NCBI GenBank assembly: GCA_963840725.1
Contig: CAWIZY010000018.1
Span: 124,001 to 188,000 of the forward strand
Length of the DNA: 64,000 nucleotides
DNA from: CAVWDU01 sp963840725
GTDB lineage: Bacteria; Pseudomonadota; Gammaproteobacteria; Pseudomonadales; Halieaceae
Reading direction: 5' to 3'
Both the position numbers and the translations under genes were made by a program. This document shows positions 45,404 through 54,010 of this stretch, piece after piece. Each line of letters begins with the position of its first letter. The stretch's first letter is position 1. The notes beneath the pieces were generated by a model. It had not been told where the DNA came from, did not search any database, and saw only the letters and a list, made by a program, of their open reading frames with translations.

Positions 45404-48400
45404 ATGGTATCGGCGTCCAATCTTCTCAGTCTGGCCCTGCTTTATGTCTGTGCGCTTTTCGCCGTGGCCTGGTATGCGGATCGCAGCGGCGATCGTGGTC
45501 GCCCGGGTACTCGGTGGTGGCGGGGTACGGTTTATGCGCTGTCTTTAGCCGTCTATTGCAGCTCCTGGACATTCTATGGCGCAGTCGGAAGCGCGACAGA
45601 GTCGGCCTGGGCTCATGCGCCGATTTTTCTGGGTCCCATCCTGATGTTTTTGTTCGGCTGGCCGGTTATCCGTCGTATGCTGGCAGTCGGTGCCCGACAT
45701 CGTGTGACTTCAATAGCCGATTACATCGGTGCTCGCTATGGGAAGCGACAGGCACTGGCCATTCTGGTAACGCTGGTAGCAACCGCTGCGGTACTGCCCT
45801 ATATTGCCCTGCAGTTCAAAGCCCTGGCACAGGCATGGACCATTGTCGGCGGGACAGTGGCCGAGGTCGAAGCCATAGGTGGAGACACCGCTCTGTTTGC
45901 AGCAATCATCCTGTCTATATTCACTATTCTGTTCGGTACCCGGCGTCTCGACGGGCGTGAGCGGCACAGAGGCCTCATGACAGCGATAGCGGTGGAGTCT
46001 CTGGTCAAGTTGGTCGCGTTTGCCATGGTCGCATGGTTGGCACTGACGTATCTGGCGAGTTTGCCGGATGATGTCGTCGGCGGTGTGAGCCGGAGCAAAG
46101 CGCTGGGAAAAGTGGATGTTTCCGCTGACTTTGTGGCTCGTACGCTGCTCAGTGGATTGGCTATTCTTTGCCTGCCACGCCAGTTCCATGTCATGGTTGT
46201 GGAAGCGCAGGAGGGCGGCGATACCCGACTGGCGCGCTGGTTATTGCCGGTGTATTTGCTGTTGTTCATGTTGTTGGTTGTACCTATCAGTATTGCGGGC
46301 GCTAATATTTTCGCCGCTGGCAGCGGTATTAACCCCGATACCTATGTGCAGTTGTTGCCCATCGCCATGGAATCCCATTGGGCGGTCGTTGCGGCGTTTA
46401 TTGGGGGTATTTCTGCCGCGACCGGTATGGTCATTGTGGCGACTGTGGCGTTGGCGATTATGATTACCAACGAAATCGTCGCGCCATTGCTTATGCGGAT
46501 CAATTCAGATTCCCCATCGGCCGTGCTGCAACTGGGAGATAACCTGAGGCGGGTGCGGCAGCTGACAATTGCCGGTATTCTGCTTGCCGCCTGGCTGGTG
46601 ACCCGCCAGCTGATGGGTATTCATTGGTTGGCGGAAATCGGATTTATTTCTTTCCTCGCCGCAGCTCAGCTGGCGCCAGCTCTGTTGGCCGGACTATATT
46701 GGCGTCGTGCCCATGGAGTGGCCGCCATTATTGGCCTGCTGGCCGGTCTGGCACTGTGGTTCTATTGTGGGCTGTTGCCGGCGATTCTGCCTGGGGAGAG
46801 CACTCTGCTGGCCACGGGACCACTGGGTATCGACTGGCTGCGGCCGATGAATCTATTGGGTCTTCCAGGGCAGTATCGACTGGCCTATGCAACAATCTGG
46901 AGTCTCGGCGTCAATACTGCAGCCCTGGTAGTGTTCTCACTCATCTTAAAACCCTCCGGGGCAGACAGGCGCCAGGCGCGAATATTCATGGATGACAGCG
47001 CTACTCAGGCGGCGGATAGGGACTACCAACTCAGTCTGATCAGGGTGAGCCTGTTACAGGCACTGCTACCGCCTTTTATGGAACCTGCAGCGCTGCAAAA
47101 AATGTGGGCGGAGTTTGAAGACAGTTATCAGCAACGACTGCTTCCGGGTGACCGCGCTCCACAGTTTGTGGTGGACCGGGTAGAGTCTGTTCTGGCGCGA
47201 ATTATTGGCGCTACTTCCGCGCATCAGGCGATGGAACAGCTTGAAAAGAGTCAGCAGCTGGCCTACACCGATCTGGCCGGTATGGTCACCGATGCCAGCA
47301 AGCAACATACTTTCAACCAGGAACTATTGCAGACCACGGTTGAGAACATGGTGCAAGGGGTGGCGGTAGTAGATCACGAGCTCCTCCTCGTGGCGTGGAA
47401 CAAGCGCTATCAGGAGATGTTTGACTACCCTGAGCGCTTTCTCTACGTGGGTTGCCCCATCGAGCGCGTCTATCGATTTAACGCTGAGCGCGGCATTCTC
47501 GGCAATCGGGGGCGCTCGGCGGACGAGGAGATCCAGAAGCGGTTAAACTGGCTGAAAGAGGGCCACCCGCACCGTTTTGAGCGCACCATGCCAAACGGCG
47601 CGGTCATCGATATCCTGGGTAACCCCATGCCCCACGGTGGATTTGTCACCACCTATAGCGACGTCACCGATTATCGTGAGATCGTCACACAATTGGAAGA
47701 AGCCACGCTGGAACTGGAGGCGCGCCTCGCCTCTGGTAGTCAAACACTCAGCGAAACCAATGCGCAGCTGCGTCAGGAGAACCGCCTGCGGGCGCAGGTC
47801 GAAGCGCGGCTGCGGGATGCGCACCAGAGTAAAACCCGGTTTATGTCTGCGACCAGCCATGATTTGCTTCAACCGATTAACGCAGCTCGCCTCTTTGCTG
47901 CAGCCTTGAAACCAAGGCTGGCTGTCAATGGCGAGTCAGATGTGATGGGCATTGTTCGCCAGATAGACAACTCCCTGTTACGCGCAGAACAGCTAATCGC
48001 GGAGCTGCGTGAGGTTGCGCGACTGGATTCAGGCAGACAGAAAACGACAACAGGCAACTTCTCTGCCGCGGCGCTATTGCAGGCCTTGGCACAGGAGTTC
48101 GAACCTGCAGCGGCCGCCAGGGGCTTGTCATTGCGCCATGTCAGCAGCCGGGTCTGGCTCTTCTCAGATAAGGCATTGGTGTATCGCATTATGCAGAATC
48201 TGGTTTCTAACGCGATCAAGTACACCGACAGCGGGAGGATTCTGATCGGTCTGAGAAGGCGAACCGACGGAGCTGAACTACAAGTGATCGATACCGGTCC
48301 GGGGATTGCTGCGCAGGATCAGGTGAGAATTTTCGAGGAGTTTGAACGCTTGCAGCGTCAGAGCAGACACGAGGACGAGGGTTTGGGCCTGGGTCTCGCC

Positions 48401-48940
48401 ATCGTTAGACGCTACGCAGATCTGTTGGGGCACAGTCTGAGGGTCGAGTCGACTCCAGGTTGTGGAAGCCTGTTCTCCCTGTTGCTACCTTATGGGGAGG
48501 TTCAGTCGCCTCAGCCCGAGCACCCTGGCACTATGGCTGGCGATCTCAAGGGTATTCGCCTGCTCTGCATCGACAACGAGCCGTTGATTCTGGAAGGCAT
48601 GGAGCAGGTACTGCAGAGCATGGGTGCGCAAGTGGCCACCGCCGTAGATTTTGATTCCCTGTTAGGCCAGTATGAAACCGAGCCTCATTGGGACGCTATT
48701 CTCGCTGACTACCATCTCGATCATCAGCAGACCGGTTTGGAAGCCGTGCAGCGGTTGCACCAGAGCAAGCAGACGGATATTCCATGCATTATTATCAGCG
48801 CTGACGACGGAGAACTCGTGCGTGAAGAAGCGCTGGCCGCAGGGTTCAGGTTTTTGGCAAAGCCCGTTAACGTTGGCCGCCTGCGAGGGCTCATTCTCGC
48901 CTTGGTTACTGCCCGGCGGTCGGGTTTAGGGGTGACTTGA
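45404..48940 (+). CDS. SSS-fused hybrid sensor histidine kinase (CrbS-like)
   Basis: A 1178-residue sensor. Residues 1-480 are a sodium:solute symporter-like (SSSF/PutP) domain of about 13 helices. A PAS domain follows (about 640-760: TVENMVQGVAVVDHELLLVAWN), then a coiled coil, a HisKA domain with the phospho-accepting His819 in SATSHDLLQPINAARLF, an HATPase domain (LVSNAIKYTDSG, GLGLGLAIVRRYAD) and a C-terminal receiver (LLCIDNEPLIL, ILADYHLDHQ). This order is that of CrbS/MxtR, which senses acetate-related metabolism and controls acs and acetate permease genes. The ATG at 45404 begins just before the first helix. It is convergent with its likely partner, the LuxR regulator gene. Confidence 0.9.
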   Translation: MVSASNLLSLALLYVCALFAVAWYADRSGDRGRPGTRWWRGTVYALSLAVYCSSWTFYGAVGSATESAWAHAPIFLGPILMFLFGWPVIRRMLAVGARHRVTSIADYIGARYGKRQALAILVTLVATAAVLPYIALQFKALAQAWTIVGGTVAEVEAIGGDTALFAAIILSIFTILFGTRRLDGRERHRGLMTAIAVESLVKLVAFAMVAWLALTYLASLPDDVVGGVSRSKALGKVDVSADFVARTLLSGLAILCLPRQFHVMVVEAQEGGDTRLARWLLPVYLLLFMLLVVPISIAGANIFAAGSGINPDTYVQLLPIAMESHWAVVAAFIGGISAATGMVIVATVALAIMITNEIVAPLLMRINSDSPSAVLQLGDNLRRVRQLTIAGILLAAWLVTRQLMGIHWLAEIGFISFLAAAQLAPALLAGLYWRRAHGVAAIIGLLAGLALWFYCGLLPAILPGESTLLATGPLGIDWLRPMNLLGLPGQYRLAYATIWSLGVNTAALVVFSLILKPSGADRRQARIFMDDSATQAADRDYQLSLIRVSLLQALLPPFMEPAALQKMWAEFEDSYQQRLLPGDRAPQFVVDRVESVLARIIGATSAHQAMEQLEKSQQLAYTDLAGMVTDASKQHTFNQELLQTTVENMVQGVAVVDHELLLVAWNKRYQEMFDYPERFLYVGCPIERVYRFNAERGILGNRGRSADEEIQKRLNWLKEGHPHRFERTMPNGAVIDILGNPMPHGGFVTTYSDVTDYREIVTQLEEATLELEARLASGSQTLSETNAQLRQENRLRAQVEARLRDAHQSKTRFMSATSHDLLQPINAARLFAAALKPRLAVNGESDVMGIVRQIDNSLLRAEQLIAELREVARLDSGRQKTTTGNFSAAALLQALAQEFEPAAAARGLSLRHVSSRVWLFSDKALVYRIMQNLVSNAIKYTDSGRILIGLRRRTDGAELQVIDTGPGIAAQDQVRIFEEFERLQRQSRHEDEGLGLGLAIVRRYADLLGHSLRVESTPGCGSLFSLLLPYGEVQSPQPEHPGTMAGDLKGIRLLCIDNEPLILEGMEQVLQSMGAQVATAVDFDSLLGQYETEPHWDAILADYHLDHQQTGLEAVQRLHQSKQTDIPCIIISADDGELVREEALAAGFRFLAKPVNVGRLRGLILALVTARRSGLGVT

Positions 48941-48967
48941 GAGCGCAATGAGTACGGGTCATCGTCA

Positions 48968-49648
48968 TCAGACGGACGGTGGGCGCGCCAGATCGTCGGG
49001 AAGCTCTACCGCGAGTGCGCCCAGCGCCAGCGCGGCCTGGGTTCGAGAATGAACTCCCAGCTTGCGAAAGATCTCGGTCATATGGGCCTTGATCGTGGCT
49101 TCCTTGACGGCGAGTTCAAAGGCAATCTGCTTGTTTAAAAGCCCCTCTACCAGCATCGATGCAACCCTGAACTGCTGGGGTGTCAGGGTCGCCAGCGCGT
49201 CCGCGACGTCCAGTGATTGCAGAGTTGCGCCGGTATTGGCGACATCCAAACCCGGGTGCAGTCCGCGCTCTCCAGCCATTACCTGGGCAAAACAGCTCTC
49301 CATAACCAGGACCTCCGCCGATTTGGCAAGAAACGCTGCGGCGCCGTGATCGAGGGCGCGACGCACCGTCTCGGGGTGCACATTGGCTGAAACTACAACT
49401 ACGGGCGTGCGGGGGTGCTGGCTGACAAACCATGACAAGGCCGAGAACCCCAGTGCTCCCGGCATATGCAGATCCAGCAGCAACAGATCCTGGCTGCCAA
49501 TGCGTTCAAGCTGTTGCTGGAGTTCCGCGACGCTAGCCGCCAGATGCAGACGTGCATCGGGGTAGAGCTGGACCAGGACCTGCTCCAGTGCGGCACGAAA
49601 TAACGGGTGATCATCCGCTATCAGGATGTCCAGTGTCCTGGAACTCAA
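48968..49648 (-). CDS. LuxR-type response regulator (CrbR-like)
   Basis: A 226-residue NarL/LuxR response regulator. The receiver has the acidic pair in ILIADDHPLF, the phospho-acceptor aspartate in LLLLDLHMPGALGFSAL and the lysine in AAFLAKSAE. The C-terminal HTH reads LTPQQFRVASMLVEGLLNKQIAFELAVKEATIKAHMTEIFRKLGVHSRTQ in overlapping segments. It ends 27 bases from the stop of the SSS-fused kinase on the opposite strand, and its promoter faces the DcaP porin gene. The pair corresponds to CrbS/CrbR (MxtR/ErdR), regulators of acetate use. Autoregulation from the shared intergenic region is likely. Confidence 0.9.
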   Translation of the reverse strand: MSSRTLDILIADDHPLFRAALEQVLVQLYPDARLHLAASVAELQQQLERIGSQDLLLLDLHMPGALGFSALSWFVSQHPRTPVVVVSANVHPETVRRALDHGAAAFLAKSAEVLVMESCFAQVMAGERGLHPGLDVANTGATLQSLDVADALATLTPQQFRVASMLVEGLLNKQIAFELAVKEATIKAHMTEIFRKLGVHSRTQAALALGALAVELPDDLARPPSV

Positions 49649-49945
49649 GGCGCTATCCCTATTATGTATTGAACGTCTTATGTTTTGACTGCGCGATTAT
49701 TCGACGGGCCTGGTTATCTGGTCATGTCATCTGGCGTTACCACTGTGCTTTACGGCGACAAGCTGGCGCTCGTAAGGGCGGTGGCAAGCACAATAATCCC
49801 CGCTCAGCGATAACAGGCCTGAAAGTGACTACGACTTTAGTCGAAATTGCCCCACTAATGTGACCAAAGTCTAATGGGTAAACCACTGCTTGGCGAGTAT
49901 TACTGTACGTACTCGATAAACAAATACCCGTAGGGAGCGCCTATT
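49649..49945. promoter_or_regulatory. Divergent control region between response regulator and porin genes
   Basis: The 297 bases hold two related pseudo-palindromes: TACGACTTTAGTCGA (49830-49844) and TGACCAAAGTCTA (49861-49873). Their cores GACTTTAGTC and GACCAAAGTC are 29 bases apart, about three helical turns. A similar core GACCAAGGTC recurs at 51309-51318, before the symporter operon. These are good candidates for binding sites of the LuxR-type regulator encoded next door. A GGGAG ribosome site precedes the porin ATG. No gene is visible in the region. Confidence 0.5.
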
Positions 49946-51286
49946 ATGTCCAGAATGAAGCCCGTCGCTGTCGCATTACTCGCACTCGGTGCAGTGGGAA
50001 ACGCCAGTGCTGTTGATGTGGACGCCCGTATTGCCGAGTTGGAACGTCAATTGGCTGAACTCAAAGCGGCGGTGGCCACCAATGAGGCCAGTATCAACGC
50101 CAATGAGGAAACCATCGTGGTCGCACAGGCGGAGATAGAAGAAGTCAGGCCATCAAAGGATGGCACACGATTCCAGTACGGCGGCTATATACAGCTTGAC
50201 CTGCTGGCATCGGACTACAGTGAGGGCAAGCCCACCAATGGCCTTATAGAGGATTTCATGGTGCCATCACTGATACCGGTGGAGCCCGTCAGCGGCGACT
50301 CCGACTCTTACCAGTCCACCAACATGCACGCCAAGACCTCGCGCTTCTACTTCACAACCAGCACCGATACTGGTGTGGGGAACATTTCCACCCGCTTGGA
50401 ACTCGATTTCATTCTCAGCGGCCAGGGCGATGAGCGTATCTCCAACTCCTGGAGTTCGCGCATGCGTCATGCATTCATCAACTGGAACTATGCTCCTGAG
50501 CGCGCATTGCTGGTAGGTCAGACCTGGTCGACTTTCTTCAACGTTGGCGCGCTTCCTGATGTACAGGATTTCGTCGGTCCGGTCGGCACGATTTTTGACC
50601 GGCAACCGATGATTCGCTGGACGATGGGTGGACTGCAACTGGCAGCGGAAAACCCGCTGACCCGGTTGAATCGCGATGTCGACGGGTCGCTCAACACTTC
50701 CTTTGACCAGTTCGATGAGGGCATTCCCGATCTGGTGGCGCGCTACAACGGTAAAGCGGGGAACCTGGGCTGGTCGCTAGCCGGTATCGCCCGTGAATTG
50801 ACTTATGAGGACCGCCCCAGCAGTGCGACCAAGGGCGATAGTGACAGCCTCTTCGTGTACGGACTCAGTCTGGCGGGCAAATGGAACTTTGGCGCCGATG
50901 ATTTGCGGTTTATGTTCAATTATGGCGATGGATTGGGTCGTTACATGGGCCTCAATTCGTTTAACGATGGCTATATCAACGATCGCGGTGAGATCAAGTC
51001 CATTGATCAGTGGGGCGGTTTTGTCGCCTATCGTCACCAGTGGAGCCCCCAGTGGCGCAGCAACCTTGCGTTGTCTGTCTCCGGTGCCGATAACCCGAGT
51101 ATTGGCGAGTTCGCCCTGGCGGACTCGCTGGCGAAGAATTACCAGTCCATCCACGCCAATCTGCAGTATGTGCCGGCTCCCAATATGGTCATTGGTGGTG
51201 CGGTCATACTGGCGCAAAAAGAACTGGAGGACGGCCGCGATGGAGATTTGAGCCGTCTGCAGCTTTCAGTGAAGTATGGCTTTTAG
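49946..51286 (+). CDS. DcaP-family porin
   Basis: A 446-residue outer-membrane channel. A signal peptide (cut after NASA) is followed by a short coiled coil (VDARIAELERQLAELKAAV, about residues 25-50), which in DcaP porins forms the periplasmic trimer stalk. Next comes a 16-strand-type barrel beginning with TRFQYGGYIQLDLLASDYS and ending in QLSVKYGF with the terminal Phe needed for insertion. RHAFINWNY and LLVGQTWSTFF are family motifs. Members let small organic anions such as dicarboxylates through. Its place beside a two-component pair and a symporter suggests uptake of acetate or similar acids. Confidence 0.9.
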   Translation: MSRMKPVAVALLALGAVGNASAVDVDARIAELERQLAELKAAVATNEASINANEETIVVAQAEIEEVRPSKDGTRFQYGGYIQLDLLASDYSEGKPTNGLIEDFMVPSLIPVEPVSGDSDSYQSTNMHAKTSRFYFTTSTDTGVGNISTRLELDFILSGQGDERISNSWSSRMRHAFINWNYAPERALLVGQTWSTFFNVGALPDVQDFVGPVGTIFDRQPMIRWTMGGLQLAAENPLTRLNRDVDGSLNTSFDQFDEGIPDLVARYNGKAGNLGWSLAGIARELTYEDRPSSATKGDSDSLFVYGLSLAGKWNFGADDLRFMFNYGDGLGRYMGLNSFNDGYINDRGEIKSIDQWGGFVAYRHQWSPQWRSNLALSVSGADNPSIGEFALADSLAKNYQSIHANLQYVPAPNMVIGGAVILAQKELEDGRDGDLSRLQLSVKYGF

Positions 51287-51308
51287 TGCGGTCGACGTGG
51301 GTCTGGTC

Positions 51309-51320
51309 GACCAAGGTCTA
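51309..51320. promoter_or_regulatory. Candidate response-regulator site before the symporter operon
   Basis: GACCAAGGTCTA matches the GACCAAAGTCTA element in front of the porin gene except for one base. It lies 72 bases upstream of the DUF4212 start codon, in the 105-base gap after the porin gene. A shared regulator for both units is inferred. Confidence 0.45.
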
Positions 51321-51391
51321 ACAGCAAGCGCTGAACGGACCGCGTATAGTCGCATTGCTAACAACGATAACAACGCCTGAGGAGGTGTGCT

Positions 51392-51658
51392 ATGTCCCCA
51401 TTGTCGGAAGAACAGGCCAAGGAGTATTGGCGGCGGAATTTGTCGCTGATGATCCGCTGCCTTGTGGTCTGGTTCGTGGTCAGTTATGGCTTCGGAATTC
51501 TGTTGGTTGATGTGCTCAATCAGATACAGATCGGTGGTTACAAATTAGGTTTCTGGTTTGCTCAGCAAGGTTCAATCTACGTTTTCGTAGTATTGATTTT
51601 TTACTATGCCCGCAAGATGGGCCAGTTGGACCGCGAGTTCAACGTAGAAGAAGAATAA
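51392..51658 (+). CDS. DUF4212 small subunit of sodium/solute symporter
   Basis: An 88-residue membrane protein with two helices (LVVWFVVSYGFGILLVDVL and GSIYVFVVLIFYYA), matching the DUF4212 family. These are small partners encoded directly before SSS-family permeases, much like YjcH before ActP. The N-terminal KEYWRRNLSLMIRCL and C-terminal DREFNVEEE are conserved. GAGGAGG stands at a proper distance from the ATG. The permease gene starts 12 bases after its stop. Confidence 0.92.
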   Translation: MSPLSEEQAKEYWRRNLSLMIRCLVVWFVVSYGFGILLVDVLNQIQIGGYKLGFWFAQQGSIYVFVVLIFYYARKMGQLDREFNVEEE

Positions 51659-51670
51659 GGAGGCTCGATC

Positions 51671-53401
51671 GTGGAACTGCAAACATTGACCTATATCGTT
51701 GTTGGCATAACCTTTGCCATCTACCTTGGCATCGCCTTTTGGGCCAGAGCCGGCAGCACCAAGGATTTTTATGTGGCCGGCGGTGGCATACACCCGATAC
51801 AGAACGGCATGGCAACGGCGGCCGACTGGATGTCCGCAGCATCTTTTATTTCCATGGCAGGCCTTATCGCCTACATGGGCTATGGCGGCTCGGTTTTTCT
51901 GATGGGATGGACCGGCGGTTACGTTATTCTCGCTATGTTGCTGGCGCCGTATCTGCGAAAGTATGGCAAGTTTACGGTGCCCGAATTTATCGGTGACCGC
52001 TTTTATTCCAATACTGCTCGTGCAGTTGCAGTGATCTGCCTGATCATCTGCTCGGTGACTTATGTTATCGGTCAAATGAAAGGTGTGGGTGTCGCCTTTT
52101 CAAGGTTCCTGGAGGTAGATTATGACACGGGGCTTTATGTCGGTATGATTATCGTGTTCTTCTACGCGGTGCTGGGTGGCATGAAGGGTATCACCTATAC
52201 TCAGATCGCTCAGTACTGCGTGCTCATCCTGGCTTACACCATTCCGGCGATTTTTATCAGTCTGCAACTGACCGGTAACCCGATTCCCCAGCTTGGGCTC
52301 GGCAGTACCATGTTGGGCACCGATGTTTTTCTTCTGGACAGACTTGACCAGGTGGTAATGGATCTGGGGTTCAATGAATACACAACGGATGTGCGAATCA
52401 GCAAGCTCAATATGTTTGCCTACACCATGTCATTGATGATCGGAACCGCAGGTTTGCCGCACGTCATTATTCGCTTTTTTACCGTCCCCAAGGTACGGGA
52501 TGCGCGATCATCGGCGGGCTGGGCACTGGTTTTCATCGCCATTCTTTACACCACTGCACCGGCCGTGGCAGGTATGGCCCGCCTCAACCTCATGCAGACC
52601 ATGGAGCCTGAGCCTGGACAGTACCTGGCGTATGAAGAGCGCCCCGCGTGGTTCAAGAACTGGGAAAAAACCGGCTTGCTCGGCTTCGAGGACAAGAATG
52701 GCGACGGGCTCATCCAGTACAGCGCGGATGCCGATCGCAACGAAATGACCAAACTTGATCAGGACATTATCGTGCTTGCCAATCCGGAAATCGCCAAGTT
52801 GCCTAACTGGGTGATCGCCCTGGTGGCGGCGGGTGGACTCGCAGCTGCACTATCTACGGCAGCGGGATTGCTCCTGGCGATATCCTCAGCCATTTCCCAC
52901 GATCTGCTCAAAGGTATGCTAACCCCGAACATCACTGAAAAGCAGGAGCTTCTGGCGAGCCGAATAGCCATGGCATTCGCCATTGTGGGTGCGGGGTATC
53001 TGGGACTCAATCCACCGGGCTTTGCCGCGGGGACGGTAGCACTGGCTTTCGGTCTGGCGGCTTCGTCAATCTTTCCTGCTCTAATGATGGGAATATTCTC
53101 AAAGATTGTGAGCAAGGAGGGTGCCATTGCGGGAATGATTGCGGGCCTCAGTGTCACGCTGTTCTATGTTTTCCAGCACAAAGGCATTATGTTTATACCG
53201 GGTACTGAGTTCCTGGGCGATACGCCTGAGAACTGGTTTTTCGGGATCGAGCCCAATGCTTTCGGCGTGGTGGGAGCGATCGTGAACTTTGCCATCGCCT
53301 TTGGGGTCTCCAAGGTCACGGCGTCACCGCCGGCGCGTATCCAGGAACTGGTGGAGCACATCCGTGTACCGGTCGGTGCTGGTGATGCGAGCGCCCACTG
53401 A
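51671..53401 (+). CDS. Sodium:solute symporter family permease (acetate/ActP-like)
   Basis: A 576-residue SSS-family transporter with about 13 helices. GTG start with AAGGAGG upstream. Signature stretches are DFYVAGGGIHPIQNGMA, ADWMSAASFISMAGLIAYMG, VIGQMKGVGVAFSRFLEV and GLPHVIIRFFTVPKVRDARSS. These are the segments shared with ActP and the VC2705-type permeases that pair with DUF4212. A long loop (about residues 310-360, YEERPAWFKNWEKTG and a DKNGDGLIQYSAD EF-hand-like stretch) separates two helices. Substrate is probably acetate or another short monocarboxylate, given the CrbS/R neighbours. A strong terminator follows the gene. Confidence 0.9.
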   Translation: MELQTLTYIVVGITFAIYLGIAFWARAGSTKDFYVAGGGIHPIQNGMATAADWMSAASFISMAGLIAYMGYGGSVFLMGWTGGYVILAMLLAPYLRKYGKFTVPEFIGDRFYSNTARAVAVICLIICSVTYVIGQMKGVGVAFSRFLEVDYDTGLYVGMIIVFFYAVLGGMKGITYTQIAQYCVLILAYTIPAIFISLQLTGNPIPQLGLGSTMLGTDVFLLDRLDQVVMDLGFNEYTTDVRISKLNMFAYTMSLMIGTAGLPHVIIRFFTVPKVRDARSSAGWALVFIAILYTTAPAVAGMARLNLMQTMEPEPGQYLAYEERPAWFKNWEKTGLLGFEDKNGDGLIQYSADADRNEMTKLDQDIIVLANPEIAKLPNWVIALVAAGGLAAALSTAAGLLLAISSAISHDLLKGMLTPNITEKQELLASRIAMAFAIVGAGYLGLNPPGFAAGTVALAFGLAASSIFPALMMGIFSKIVSKEGAIAGMIAGLSVTLFYVFQHKGIMFIPGTEFLGDTPENWFFGIEPNAFGVVGAIVNFAIAFGVSKVTASPPARIQELVEHIRVPVGAGDASAH

Positions 53402-53419
53402 ATGATCGGGTCCACCCTC

Positions 53420-53449
53420 AGGAGGCATCTCTCACGATGCCTCCTTTTT
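53420..53449 (+). terminator. Intrinsic terminator after the symporter gene
   Basis: AGGAGGCATC, a six-base loop TCTCAC and GATGCCTCCT form a perfect 10-bp stem followed by TTTTC. It lies 18 bases past the permease stop and closes the DUF4212-permease unit. Confidence 0.88.
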
Positions 53450-53533
53450 CTTTCGGCCCCAGGGGGCACTCCATACGGCTTTTTTATGGTCAGGACTGGG
53501 GCGATGTCATGATGCAGATCGGGGCGAAAACCT

Positions 53534-54010
53534 ATGTTCACCAATAAACACGTTGTGATAGCCATGATCGTGGCCCCCATACTATCGGTGCTGGCGTGGT
53601 TTGCGGTCGGGCAGTTGACCGGGGAAAAGCCTCAAAAAGCGGTTGCAGGTCAGTCTTATCCCCTGGTAGAAAAAAGTAACTGCCGCTACCCAAGCAGCCG
53701 TTGTGATCTGGAAAACGCTGAATTCCGGTTGCGACTTAGCGTTGAGGAGAGTCCTGCCGGCGCCAGCATGCTGCTGACCTCGTCGCACGCTTTGCAGGGC
53801 GTTTTACTGGCTGTCGCTGATGCCGGAGAGGAGACCGAGCCGAATATGATGCGCGCCGTGGATGGCCAGGGTCTGCAGTGGCGTCTGGCAATGGGTGAGG
53901 TACCCGGGACTGACCAGCGTATCCGGCTGATTGCCCGCGCCGCTGGCAGCTCCTACTTCGGCGAGGCTTCCACCCGGTTCATGGCGGAACGCGAGGAACT
54001 CGGTCGATGA
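53534..54010 (+). CDS. Hypothetical membrane-anchored protein upstream of the cNMP/CBS gene
   Basis: A 158-residue protein of no named family. One N-terminal helix (HVVIAMIVAPILSVLAWFAVG) precedes a periplasmic domain of about 125 residues, mostly beta. Two cysteines (NCRYPSSRCDLENAEFRL) could form a disulfide. The rest (SMLLTSSHALQGVLLAVAD, GLQWRLAMGEVPGTDQRIRL) suggests an immunoglobulin-like or FixH-like fold, which is a guess. It starts 85 bases after the terminator of the symporter unit, and its stop overlaps the start of the cNMP/CBS gene by ATGA. It is therefore the first gene of a second unit with a likely link to acetate transport. Confidence 0.72.
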   Translation: MFTNKHVVIAMIVAPILSVLAWFAVGQLTGEKPQKAVAGQSYPLVEKSNCRYPSSRCDLENAEFRLRLSVEESPAGASMLLTSSHALQGVLLAVADAGEETEPNMMRAVDGQGLQWRLAMGEVPGTDQRIRLIARAAGSSYFGEASTRFMAEREELGR

